Origin: Malachius bipustulatus
Taxonomy: Eukaryota > Arthropoda > Insecta > Coleoptera > Melyridae
Reading direction: 5' to 3'
NCBI GenBank assembly: GCA_910589415.1
Contig: OU342630.1
Location: 1,364,001 to 1,428,000, forward strand
DNA: 64,000 nucleotides
The stretch's first letter is position 1; every line of letters starts with the position of its first letter. Below, piece by piece: positions 35,301 through 46,328 of the stretch. Position numbers and translations under genes: made by a program. The notes beneath the pieces are model-generated. The model had not been told where the DNA came from. It did no database searches and worked only from the letters and a program-made list of their open reading frames with translations.

Positions 35301-38285
35301 GACAGTCACAACGACAATTAATTAACGTAAATGATTGTGAAAAAATTATCCACATTGGTCATTTAATAACGAAGATATGACAATTTATATGAAATTGTTA
35401 ATAATACGTTTGCGGCATTTCGCCGTCGTCGGGAAACTATTAATGAAGTTTTGACGGCCGGAGCGCGGGCTCGGTCATTTGTTGCCCCGCTTTCATTAAT
35501 TATTATTATAACGATGGTTATGCGCCGATCCTGTTTGGGCTAATTTCTGTTTTTTCTTATGCATTTTTTTAATAATTGTCTTTACAATTAATTGCGATGT
35601 ACTATTGGTCTTTCACTAATAATTTGAAGTGATTATTATTAGCAAAATTTGAAAAATGCACCGTGAAAAATAGAGTAAAGGACTTAATGTCATATTACGT
35701 ATGCGGAAATTCCGTGAACGCAACCGAAGGAAATAATTTTTTCGATTTTAAGAATCAAGATGGCGGCCATTTTGTAATTTTAGCGTAACGAAGAGACTCC
35801 CGGCTACTACACCCCGGTGAAATATTTTCGAAAAACTAATCCGAACTGGCACTTTTGAAACGTCAAAATCGAAAAGTGGAAAAAACCCGTGTTCTTTCAC
35901 ACGAAAAAATTTAATTAAAATAGAATGATCAAGATGGCGGCCAGATTTTGGTATCCTCGTGAAGGTAAAATGTGCAGCAATAACATATTGGTGCAAGAGC
36001 AATCCCGGATAAATGCAACTGTCATTTTTTTTGAACGTCAAATTCAAGAATATTGAGAAAAATTGTTTTTCTTTTTAGCAAATGTCATTATAGTGACGAT
36101 ATAAATCGTGATTGAATTATTTTTGGCGATGTCAAAATAAAGGCATTACTTGCGACCCTCATCTGGCTATGCAGAAAAAATAACAGCGAATTCGAAAATG
36201 TCACTTAATAAATGTCAAACTTGAAAAACCCGAAAAAAAGTATTTTTTTTTTCAACAAAAAAAAAATCTCGGCGACCTTGAAACTCGCGATAAATTTTTT
36301 TTCAAAATGTCAGAATAACGGCAATACTATTAGCTAGTACGTGGTTTTGAAAAAAAACTCGAAAAAAAATTCAAACTGGGACTTTTAAACGTCAAAGTTG
36401 AGAAATCGAGATAAAAAATTGGCCATTTTCGTGAAAAATGGGTGTTTCGAACACACGAAATAATTTTTTTGAATTTTTAAAATCAAAATGTCGACCTGCT
36501 ATTAATTTTGGCGTAACGAAGAGACTCTAGGCTACGATCTTCTTTTGAGAAAATTGCGAAATTAAAATTTGAACTGTCATTTTTGAAACGTCAAATTGAA
36601 AAGTATTGAAAAAACTCCTTATTGTTTTTAATTAAAAAAAAATCATAATGATGACGTGAGTCGCCGTTGAAACGTTTTCGACGCTGTCAACATAAAGACA
36701 TTACTCGCGAGTCTTATTTGGCTATTCTGAAAAAATGACGGCGAAATCGAAAAAGTCACTAAAAAATTGTCAAATGAGAAAAAAATCAAGATGAGTCATT
36801 TTTTTCCGATAAAAAAATTCGCGGCGACTTTGAAATTACCGATACATTTTCTTTTAAACAGTCAAAAGAAAGGAAATAACCTTAGCTCGAACGTATTCGC
36901 AAAAAAAACGCGAAGAAAAGAACGAAAATGCAATTTTTCAAACGCCAAAGTCGAGAAATCGCGAGCAAAAATCGGCCATTTTCAAAAAATCACAGCGCCG
37001 CTATTTTAAAAAATTTAGGCGACAAAAATTGAATATTCCAACAGAGCAACTCTTCCACAATACCGCAAAAATGATCCTCGAATCCCGATGTACGAAAATT
37101 GCCGAGAAAAAAAATTCCGAACTTTAGCTGTTTTTCATTGATTTTGCTCGGAAATTGTCGAAATTTTGAACGTGAAATTGTACCGCTCGCATATTTTTTA
37201 CATTAACTTTGGTCTAGTGGATCGGGGGATGATCGCAAAGGTATCGGCGTGTTGCTAAGGAATCGTTCTTTCAAACTGCAAAAGTTTCGTCGCAATCGAC
37301 TAACTCGTCTGTCAGCTGTGAGCCGTCAAACTCGATTTTTTTAGAAAAAATTTGCAAATTTTCAAAAGCGTTTGTAGCGGCCATTTTGAAAAAATTTGCG
37401 ATCGCAATTTCACGTCACGTTTCCAATCGACCAACTCTGTCGACCAAAAACAATCGTTCCATAAAAATGAGCACCGTTTCGGAGAAAACGGCAAAACAAT
37501 TTCGGTCAAAAAAATTCGACCTTTCGATTTTGGTCAAAAAATAAAAAAAATAAAAACAGCTGAAATTCGCACAAGGGCGTCCTGGAGTAATTGCAAATTT
37601 CGAACCGAGAAGTTTTTTTCGTTTTCCTGCATAGTTTCGAAGAAAATGGCGTCCAAATATCAAATTATATTTTAATAAAGGAGAAAATGGGTGTTTCGAA
37701 CAAAGAAAATAATTTTTTTGAATTATTGAAATCAAAATGGCGGCCATTTTGTTATTTTGACGTAACAAAGAGACTTCATGTTACGACTCTCATTTGGGGA
37801 AATTGCGAAATTAAAATTAAAACTGTCATTTTTTAAATGTCAAAGTCAAGAGCATTTAAAAAAATTGTTTCTCTTTTCAACAACTCATTTCGGCATTTTG
37901 TTGATTCCACAGACCGAATTGACATATTTGACAGCTGTCAAAGAAAATTCCATGCTTCTCGCGACCTGTTCTCTCTTTCACGACTAACTTGAACTGTCGA
38001 ACTAACGCGTGACTAACTTTGACGCGAATCTAACTTTTACGCGCGATCTCGGAAGTTTCCATATTGGTCCTTCAGGAGCGATATAGAAAAAATAACACAA
38101 AAAGAGATGAATGGCAAATTTTAACTATGATGCGGAATCTACTGATCACAGTGCCGTGTAGCGACATAGAAAAAAAGGTAACACAAATAAAAACATGAAA
38201 ATTTCTAACTTTGACGGGGATCTACTGACAAACCGGGCCGAAGGCCCGTCATGGAGGGCCGAAGCCCCGACGCCGCCGGCAGGCC
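32341..38285. mobile_element. Large composite foldback-type element, copy 2 (5937 bp)
   Basis: Element 32345-38281 with the 4-bp duplication GGCC on each side. The left arm (32345 to about 36430, once the solo LTR inside is set aside) is the inverted counterpart of 20276-23185. The following 36430-37900 matches module A of copy 1 in direct orientation. The last 50 bp are GC-rich (GGGCCGAAGGCCC hairpin, CGACGCCGCCGGC) and have no counterpart at the left end, so the right arm expected of a full element is missing or this is a different terminus. No coding region is credible. The gypsy polymerase frame continues on the far side of the GGCC duplication. Confidence 0.7.
33176..34780 (+). mobile_element. 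Solo LTR S2, 1597 bp
   Basis: Element 33180-34776 begins TGTAATGAAGTC and ends GTTCGTCACA, flanked by AAGT on both sides (33176-33179 and 34777-34780). The uninterrupted sequence is known from 22315-22350 of the other composite copy. A TATAAATA box lies at about 33454, with TCATCTC about 25 bp further on as a likely start. AATAAA occurs at 34140 and near 34225, as expected for an LTR polyadenylation signal. CAGCACCAGCACC-type triplet repeats lie at 34310-34440. Confidence 0.85.
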
Positions 38286-38890
38286 AAGGTCGAGGAACGA
38301 GACCTTGTTAACTATCTCAACTCTACGAATACAAACCCGATTCGTAGACTTATAGGTATGATCGGATACTACCGTCGCTTCCGTCGCTTCCTCCAGGATT
38401 GCGCATCTGTTTCTTCCCCTATTAACGATCCTCTGAAGGGCAAAAATAGGGTCAGCCAGTGATTTGGACTTCCTAAGCTACACAGGAGTTTCAGAAAAAT
38501 TCTGGCCAGTCCAGACTTTTCAAAACCATTTTTGATTATGTGTGACGCATCCAACACAGGCGTGAGAGATATACTCTTTCAAGAGGAGGATGGTTTGAAA
38601 CATCCCATCGCGTTCTTTAGCAAAACCCTGAATAAATGCCAGAGGAAGTACACCACCACTGAGAAAGAACTTCTGGCTGTCCTTTTATCCATCGATAAAT
38701 TTCAATGCTATGTGGAAGGTACCGACTCTAAGGTTATATCAGATCATTCCTCACTTCAATGGCTGTTTCAATGGCTGTTTCAATGGCACTTCACCTTTGT
38801 TTATTGCAAGGGCTCAGATATTCCGGTCGTAGACGCATTATCCCGATCCGGCGTAGATAGTAATCTACGTAGATAGTAATCCTTAATCTA
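38286..38890 (+). pseudogene. G1 reverse transcriptase end and RNase H remnant
   Basis: Directly after the composite element the polymerase continues with NYLNSTNTNPIRRLIGMIGY in the thumb region (38300-38370). A 114-codon stretch (38532-38876) is the RNase H domain: MCDASNTGV with the first catalytic Asp, then FFSKTLNKCQRKYTTTEKEL with the catalytic Glu region, and SDHSSLQWL with the next catalytic Asp. A 12-bp unit is tandemly repeated in frame at 38760-38785, giving LQWLFQWLFQW. Stops and frameshifts separate it from the thumb part. Confidence 0.75.
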
Positions 38891-39049
38891 GCCAAGTTGG
38901 TCCCGATGAGTGGTAAAGGGATATGTATTGTTAACTCGTGTTCATGAGGAACCAGAGAAGTTCCCAGCATTTTAAGCCGAAAATAACTTGGTCGGAGTCC
39001 ACTTTCAGATTCAAGCTCGTAGAAGATCATCGTTTCCACAAAGAATAGG

Positions 39050-39115
39050 CTAGAGATTCTGAAAATGTATCATGACGACCCTACAGCTGGTCATCTGGGT
39101 GTTTATAAAATCTTT
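39050..39115 (+). pseudogene. G1 integrase zinc-binding start, truncated
   Basis: The codons for YHDDPTAGHLGVYK are the His part of the HHCC zinc-binding motif that opens gypsy integrases. Recognisable coding stops within about 20 codons, so the catalytic core is gone. Confidence 0.5.
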
Positions 39116-39339
39116 GTAATTTGTTCTATTTGGAAGTTCACAGCTTCCTTCCGCCCATTTTACTTAATTTCTTTTCCATTTATGTTCATTCATTTAACTA
39201 TTACTTTAACTACTACTACTACTATAATACTACTACTAACACTACTTTTTTTGTACTATGTAAAATAACCTCAATCTTTTATTCATCAGCATTTTTTTTT
39301 ACTCGTCTCACTCATTTCTCATGAGATGCTCCAACTAGG

Positions 39340-40060
39340 TTGTCCTGTACCTTGAGCCATCATTTTTTTTCTCTGCTTTTCATGTTTCTTTTATAGGAAT
39401 TTTCTTACCAAAAATTCCGACCCTACGGAGGCTTTTTTCATCAATAACCGTTCCATTCGTTTACACTTTTCATCTATAAAGTATTTCTGGACACGGTACA
39501 GTTCTTTCGTCGAGCGCCTGGTACAGCGCTGTCGATTGCGTTGTGCGCCGACCGCCGACAGCGCTACTGTTCGGGTCCGTCTGGTCGATTCGTTTCGACT
39601 CTTGATAGCTTGGCAGGGAGAGCGGTTTTAAAAGGAGAGCGCAGCGGTTAGGGTGAACTAACTCCTACTTAACTCAAACCACCTGCTCTAATTAATGAAT
39701 TACCTAGTTTAATCCATTATGTTTAGCAGCTAGAGCACCCCTTCTCCCCTCTCAGTAGAGGTAAGGAGTCATTTTTCTGGTCATTTTCTGTAATAATAAT
39801 TATTGTTCTATCGCAACAGCGGTGGAGGCCAAGTGAGGGACCAATACTAGTGCCAGGGGAATCGTTATCATGAGGGGGAGTCGTGCCAAACCACTACCAC
39901 CAGCACCAGCTAACCGGCTAGCACCAGCACCAATGCTATCATCAGGACCACGGTATTACCAGCACCACGACTAGCACTACCAATGGCAGATCCTCCTGGA
40001 GCTGTGTTGAACCCCTATGTGAGACAGGGTATATCACCACCTGTTTCGCTATGTTAAGTA
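39340..40060 (+). mobile_element. Possible LTR plus leader and gag start of another retroelement
   Basis: A stretch starting TGTCCTGTACC (39340) and ending CTATCGCAACA (about 39823) has LTR-like TG...CA ends. It is followed by GGTGGAGGCCAAGTG, a plausible primer-binding site. An ATG at about 39983 opens a short frame MADPPGAVLNPYVRQG before a stop near 40050. ACCAGCACCAGC repeats lie between. No second LTR was found, so this is only a reading of signals. Confidence 0.3.
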
Positions 40061-40415
40061 GTTAACTTTCAAATCTGAAATAGTTCTATATTTCTTCTTT
40101 CATTTAATAAACCATCATTTTATCTTTCCTATTTAATTATATTTATTAATTTCTTTGAATTTAACATTTGACTATTATACCTACCTGTGATACCATTTGC
40201 ATTTCTACCATCTATTGCAATATTTAATTTTTTGTGATATTTAAAATTAGTCTACCTATTTAATTATTATATTTTGTGATATTTGAATATTTATTATTTT
40301 TTTTTATTTTTATTCAATGTCAATGGATCAATAATCCTTTTTATACATAAACATAGCAGTTACAAATTTATTCATTGTAATGACCAATATTTTTATTATC
40401 TGTTATATTTATTAT
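40061..40415. other. AT-rich spacer, nothing recognised
   Basis: A/T-rich sequence with no repeat family or gene seen. Confidence 0.4.
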
Positions 40416-41625
40416 ACAGGTGTCCCAATATTCCATGGACATGGAGCAACCACAGATTACTGAGGTAAAAAAAAAGTCGCTCGGACCAAACTTATCTCTA
40501 TGCCAAAATGCTTCGTTTGTCCGTTAGAGGGCTTCAAAGTCTTTTGAAAATTTTAGTTTTTTTTTAAATAGCTCAGAGTCGGCTGATTCCAATTCAATGA
40601 AATTTGGTAGATAAATTTCTTATTAAAAGTACTAATTTCTGATGTAATACATGATAATTTGACGGAAACCCGGGAAGGGGTTAAACTACCCCTACCCTCC
40701 ATTAAAATCGATCGTAATTGTTGATAGGGTAGCAGGAACACTGTTCATGTTTTTTTGTTTGAAAGATACATCGTTTTAGCCCATTTTTGGTCTCCTACGA
40801 AAATCTGTATCTTTCCGAGGTGCTATGTGATAAAATAAACTAGTCGATGATACCTAACCAAAATTTTATTTCATTCTTTTAATTTGAAATCAAATTTTCA
40901 ATTGTCAGGTGATTATTTGATTTAATCTCATAAAAGATGTTTAGTATGGTTCGGTTTTTTTTTCAGGTGTTTACAAACGTTTTTTTTCAAACGCAGTAAA
41001 CAGTTTGCAAAACGACGAGGTGCAAGAAAAGTTAAAATCATTTTTTTGCGCAGGATGGAACTTTCTAGGGTCCAAACCGGCGCTCACATCGAGCATATTT
41101 TATGAGATTAGATCAAATAATCACCTGACAATTGAAAATTTGATTTTAAATTAAAAGAATGAAATAAAAATTTAGTTATCATTGACTAATTTATTTTATC
41201 ACATAGCACCTCGGAAAGATACACATTTTTGTAGGAGACCAAAAATGGGCTAAAAAGATGTATCTTTCAAACAAAAAAACATGAACAGCGTTCCTGCTAC
41301 CATATCAACAATTACGATCAATTTTAATGGAGGGTAGGGGTAGTTTCACCCCTTCCCGCGTTTTCGTCAAATTATCATGTACATCAGAAGTTAGTACTTT
41401 TAATAAGAAATTTACCTACTAAATTTCATCGGATTGGAATCAGCCGACTTTGAGCTATTTCAAAAAAACTAAAATTTTCAAAAGACTTTGAAGCCCTCTA
41501 ACGGACAAACGAAGCATTTTGGTATAGAGATAAGTTTGGTCCGAGCGACTTTTTTTTACCTCAGTAATCTGTGGTTGCTCCATGTCCATATTAATATTTC
41601 TCCATGCAATATTGGGACACCCTGT
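40416..41625. mobile_element. Palindromic ACAGGGTG-end element 2, 1210 bp
   Basis: It opens ACAGGTGTCCCAATATT and closes AATATTGGGACACCCTGT. The arms match as reverse complements almost end to end, including AACGGACAAACGAAGCATTT and CACATAGCACCTCGGAAAGA. The centre is near 41010. TA on each side is the simplest duplication. No credible coding frame. Confidence 0.9.
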
Positions 41626-41829
41626 ATAATAGCAACTTCTACATTTATTATGTAAATTAATTATTCTTTTTATCAATAAAAATGGTAAACTTGGCCTATA
41701 AATTTTCTTCGACCTGTGACGTTGTTCATTTGTGTGTATTGCCTAAACAATGATTAAATTTCTATTTTTGAGCTAGTTGGCTGCTGAATACCGTTCTTTA
41801 CCTCCCCGAAAATTGCTTCGGTTAAACCT
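41626..41829. other. Spacer, nothing recognised
   Basis: Short non-repetitive sequence between two foldback elements. Confidence 0.35.
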
Positions 41830-42450
41830 AAGGGTAACTTTCGTTTTTTCCAGGGCCGCCATATTTTTTTATGTTGTTCGGTAAAAAAAAAGGATCCAAA
41901 AATTGTTCAACTTCAAAAAATAAATTTCAAAAATTTTTATACTAAATTTTTCTTAAAAAAATACAATTTTTAGACCGAATTTCATAAAGAATTAAAGAAA
42001 ATCATAAGGCAAGTACATTTCGGCTTATTTTAAAATTTTTTGACGTATTTTGACGAATTTTTTATTAACGAAAGTTTATTAATTTTTGGTTTCCATTATT
42101 TTTTTATACCGAACGACATAAAATAATAATACGGCGGCCATAAGAAAAACGAAAGTTGACTGAAAACTCTTGTGTAGGCAAAATTTCTGAAATGACAGAA
42201 GGGTAGGAATAATAATAATAATAATAATAATCAATACGACTTATGTAAGCCCACAAAAAATTATTCATTAATTTTAATATAAAGAATAATAAGAAAGATA
42301 TGGCAAAAATAAGAAATCACAGATATCTTGTATGACTTGGTGACCCGAGATGGCCACAAAATTACGCATCTATTCTCTAATTTAACCGACCCTGTGCCTC
42401 TTAGCGTTTGGGAGATAGCGGAATTGGGAAGGATATATGATGCACCCTGT
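41830..42450. mobile_element. Partial copy of palindromic element 1
   Basis: The right end reads GATGCACCCTGT (42439-42450). The interior shares GGCCATAAGAAAAACGAAAG, TTAACCGACCCTGT and related blocks with 25148-26154. The left arm is cut short near 41830. An AAT microsatellite (42208-42231) interrupts the right arm. Confidence 0.75.
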
Positions 42451-42574
42451 ATATATAATATATATTTATTTAGATTATTGTGGGAGTAGTTGCCGGAATT
42501 AATTCTTTAAATTAAATTCAACGTTCAGGGCATTCGGCATTAAAAAAGGCATTTAGTTGTATGGTTTTATTGCA

Positions 42575-42640
42575 TTATCCAACGTTTCGATCCCCATTTG
42601 TCAGACAAAAATTGGATCATCATCATGGTAGGTACTGAAA
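42575..42640 (-). ncRNA. Possible decayed hammerhead-ribozyme motif at the Penelope-like 3' end
   Basis: On the minus strand, TGATGA is followed by TCC, a loop, GGATC and then GAAAC. That is the order of the hammerhead core (CUGAUGA, stem II, GAAA) with a 5-bp GATCC/GGATC stem II. Penelope-like elements are known to carry hammerheads, and this lies downstream of the Penelope-like coding remains on the same strand. The essential C before UGAUGA is A here, and stems I and III are not convincing, so it would be inactive at best. Confidence 0.25.
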
Positions 42641-42645
42641 TTAAT

Positions 42646-43408
42646 TACAGTGCTTCCCAAAAGTAACGGATAAATTCGATAAAACGGAGAGGGCTGTTTT
42701 TTTGAAAAAATAAAAAAACAGGTCGATTTTGTTTTTGAGTTGTTCAACTTTTGACATAATATTTGGGTATACAGGGTGATGCGCGAAAAAGTGGTGACGT
42801 CATCGGCATTTTTTTAAATGGCAACCCTTATTTTTTATTAAATTTTTTGATACTTCATTTAATTGCCAGTATGGTAATGTAATCAATTTGTAACCTTAAA
42901 TAAGGAAATTTCTGAGAAACAGCTTGTGAGTCGAAATTGTGCACTTTTTACTGATGTGAAAATCGGAACATTAGCGATAAAAATAAAAAAATATCAAATA
43001 AAAATGACTGTTTCCATGGTAATTTTATAAGATCTGTCTATTAAATTAAGTGTATTAAATTAAATCTGTTAAATTAAATTAAATTAAATCTATTAAATCT
43101 GTCTATTGAATTGAATGTCTCCAAATTAAGTTATTTTCATAGAAATTTCGTCGTTTAAGGTTACAAAATGATGACATTACCGTATTGGCAATTGGATGAA
43201 GTATCAAAAAATTTAATAAAAAATAAGGGTTGCCATTTAAAAAAATGCCGATGACGTCACCACTTTTTCGTGCATCACCCTGTATACCCAAATATTATGT
43301 CAAAAGTTGAACAACTCAAAAACAAAATCGACCTGTTTTTTTATTTTTTCAAAAAAACAGCCCTCTCCGTTTTATCGAATTTATCCGTTACTTTTGGGAA
43401 GCACTGTA
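42646..43408. mobile_element. TA-flanked palindromic MITE enclosing an ACAGGGTG element
   Basis: Element 42648-43406 starts CAGTGCTTCCCAAAAGTAAC and ends with its reverse complement, flanked by TA, a Tc1/mariner-type layout. Its arms are 123 bp each (42648-42770 and 43284-43406). The exact middle is occupied by 42771-43283, which itself opens ACAGGGTGATGC and closes GCATCACCCTGT and is partly palindromic (GGTGACGTCATCGGCATTTT on the left, mirrored on the right). TTAAATTAAATC repeats lie near its centre. No gene. Confidence 0.85.
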
Positions 43409-43688
43409 AATCACCGTTAGCTTATTTTATTCGGGCCTTTTGTGAAGCAAATATCATTTTTTGCTCCTTTTTTATTTGTGGAAAAAATCAAATCCTGTTG
43501 ATCACTTACGCAATCACCAGTGAGATAAAGGCTCGATTCAAATGACATAGCAAACGATCGTCCTGATAAATGTGGATCTACTTACATTATTGTCATCTTT
43601 AATACAATTTAAAAACATGAAAAATCACATTACACAAATTAAAATTTATTAATCTACAAGTCGTCGAGCCCATGCATTTCTCGTTCTT
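43409..43688 (-). other. Probable 3' untranslated part of the Penelope-like element
   Basis: If the hAT-type insertion is removed, this joins the sequence after 45636, downstream of the minus-strand Penelope-like endonuclease remnant. No ORF or other feature is seen. Confidence 0.35.
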
Positions 43689-45635
43689 AAGTGAGGCAGT
43701 ACTGCCAGTAATTGAAGAAAAATTGTATCAAAACTCTGACCCAAAATGTACTAAATTTTACAAATTGTACTAAATCGAAGTTTTAGGTTATTCTTTTTCT
43801 CGCCATCTTAACCTGTTCGGTTTTTGAGGTTATATAAATGTCAAAAGTCAATATGACGTCTACTTGTTGTCAATGTCAATAGCCTAGTCTTCTGAATAAT
43901 AATAGTTTGGGGGAGTCTGACATTGACTATTGACATGATAATATAACCAAAAAAGAATATCATAAACATAAACATTTATCATACTTTTATTTATTTTTTT
44001 TAAAGTGAAGGTTACTGTTATGGTATTCCTTTTCCCCCTTATCTAATTTATTATTATTAATTCTATTAAAAAAATTATACCATAAACAAATCAAATTTTA
44101 ATGATTCTTTGAGGGCACTCTCTCTCTCAGTTGGGTTCAGCTGAAAAGAAAATTTTGATTTAATTTAATTTGAATTCTAATTTGAAAACTTTTTAACAAA
44201 TACCTAATTTATTATTTGACAGAATATTTATTACAGAAAATTACAAAAAAAAAACCTACCTCGAGCTCTCTGATTCTAAATTTTGTTAAAACTACACTTA
44301 TAAGAATTTAAAATTAATTATCACATCAAAATAATCTTACAATATCCTTCACAATATGCGTCTCGCAGCCTCGCTTCTCCTTTTCCTGATCTACCAACTC
44401 TCTCTGTCACTCTCTTCGTGTCTCACTGCTTCTCTTCTTCTTTCCGCTTCTCCTTCCTTTCTTAAATACAATCTGTAATTTCCAATCTTTTAGACATCTT
44501 CCAGGTTTCTTCCACTTCTTTTCAAGTTGATCTTCTCTATAATTTATTCCCTTCCGACTTCTTCACGTTCTCTTCGCTATCTATTTGTTCTTCTCTTTTG
44601 TGCTTCCAAAATAACTACCTTCACCCTTTTTGCCTTTTCTTATACACGCTCTTCTCAATTTCAATCTAATTAATTAATTCTCCTTGTTAGCTACCTCTTT
44701 GTTCTTCTCCTTTTCCTTCCAAATAATTATTTTTACTTTTCTTACTCTTTTCCTTGACAGTCCGCTTCCCAAATTTTTTTAATTATTATCTTTTGACAAC
44801 CTCTCTTCTTATAGTTTATTTCTTTCTTATCCTCTTCCACTAAATATTACTTCTTCTTTTCTTTAATTCTTCTAAATCATTATTTTTTTTAACTTCTCTT
44901 ACTCTTTTCTGACAGTCCACTTTTTTAATTTCTCATTAATTATCCCCGTTGCTATCAACATTTTTTTTTCATTCACCTTTTTTCTTTTCTCTACTGATTT
45001 TTTTAAACAATCCAAAATTTATTTTTGACATTTTTAATAATTAAATACTAATAATTTTTATTTGTTAAAATCTTCAAATCAAATCCAAACTTTAATTATT
45101 AGGTGAACCTAATTTTTCATAACAGTACATCAAAAATTAAAATAAACTAGAATTATGATTAATAAAAAGGAACACTGAACAGTAACAGTCTTTTCACTTT
45201 CACTTTTTTCCTTATCTTCAGTACTTTTACTTTTGGATTTATTTTTAATTAAGTACCTGCAAATTAAAAAAAAATGGGTATGGATGAATGATTAATCAAA
45301 AAAATAGAAACACTCACCTGTCCATTTTTAATTGTTTAAAAAGTAGATAAGTAGAAAAACAAAAACAAAGAAACAAAGCCCCAAGCCCCGGATCACCACA
45401 CCAACATCAATTATTATTTATTATCTTATCTTGTATCTTCTTATTATTCACAAAAATTGACTTATTATTTTGATGTTGATGTTAACATCGACAGAAGTGA
45501 CAATTGACAATGAAAAATTTGGCGAGTTCTAAAATTTACTAAATCGAGTCTTGTTGTACTTTCGTACTAACAACTGATGAATTGTAATAGTACTAGTACA
45601 ATTATTGTACTAGTTCTGGCAGCACTGAAGTGAGG
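43689..45635. mobile_element. hAT-type non-autonomous element, 1931 bp
   Basis: Element 43697-45627 has ends CAGTACTGCCAG and CTGGCAGCACTG and a perfect 8-bp duplication AAGTGAGG (43689-43696 and 45628-45635). An 8-bp duplication with CAG-starting inverted repeats is diagnostic of hAT transposons. The interior has no transposase. Its middle (44340-45000) is strongly pyrimidine-rich on the plus strand and made of diverged direct repeats (CTTACTCTTTTC...GACAGTCC occurs at about 44740 and 44900). GTCAATGTCAATAG and GACATTGACTATTGACAT at 43870-43940 form a local inverted repeat. Confidence 0.85.
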
Positions 45636-45841
45636 TTAGGGATGAACTTCTTCTTCTTTATTATTTGATTCTTCTTTTTTCTTTTCTTTGACAGGCTAAA
45701 TGACTTCCTATTATATAAATACTTCCTACCTTTATGTATATCCTTATTTGCATTCAAGCTCTTCTCTTTTTTCTCAGATTGTTTCGTTGTTTCTTCTTCC
45801 TCTTCTGTCTAGCGATTTTGTTCACTGCTTACTAATTCTTT

Positions 45842-46323
45842 CTATGTGTCTTCTGTCCTCTCCCCCTGTGGCTCTTGTTCTGGCTGTGGAACGTTTGTCT
45901 CCCCCTGATGTCCTGCACTCCGGCGTCTGTTGTCCTGTAGAAGTAGGGCGCTGTAGATCACGCTGAGATTTCCAATGTCTGATCTCTGATTGATAGGGTT
46001 GTCAGCTTCATTGATGTAGCACATTTCTAGGAAAGTTCTTTTGTTGTATTTATTTTCCTGTGTTAAGATTTGTATCTCTTCGAAGTTCATTTCATGGCCC
46101 ATGTGGAAGACGTGTGATGCCAGTTTGCATCGATTCGGCTTCAGTCTGCTATCTGATTTGTGAAGTGTTACTCTTTGTTTCAATGTTGTGGAGCACTGGC
46201 CCAACATACTGTCTACCACAGGTACTGCAATCGACCCGGTATACCACATATGATCTCTGAAGTGTCGGAATCCTGTCTTTGAGTTGGCTGTAGATTTGTC
46301 TGTTCGTAAGGATGTTATGTTTT
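45842..46323 (-). pseudogene. Penelope-like element P1, endonuclease-domain remnant
   Basis: The minus-strand frame encodes the C-terminal part of a Penelope-like polyprotein: LKQRVTLHKSDSR, CKLASHVFHMGHEM and YNKRTFLEMCYINE, then NPINQRSDIGNLSVIYSALL. These are the conserved blocks after the GIY-YIG start of the Penelope endonuclease. The GIY-YIG residues are not recognisable. Immediately upstream in reading direction the frame is broken by the gypsy element at 46329-50682. The other half is at 50688-51235. Confidence 0.75.
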
Positions 46324-46328
46324 GAGAT

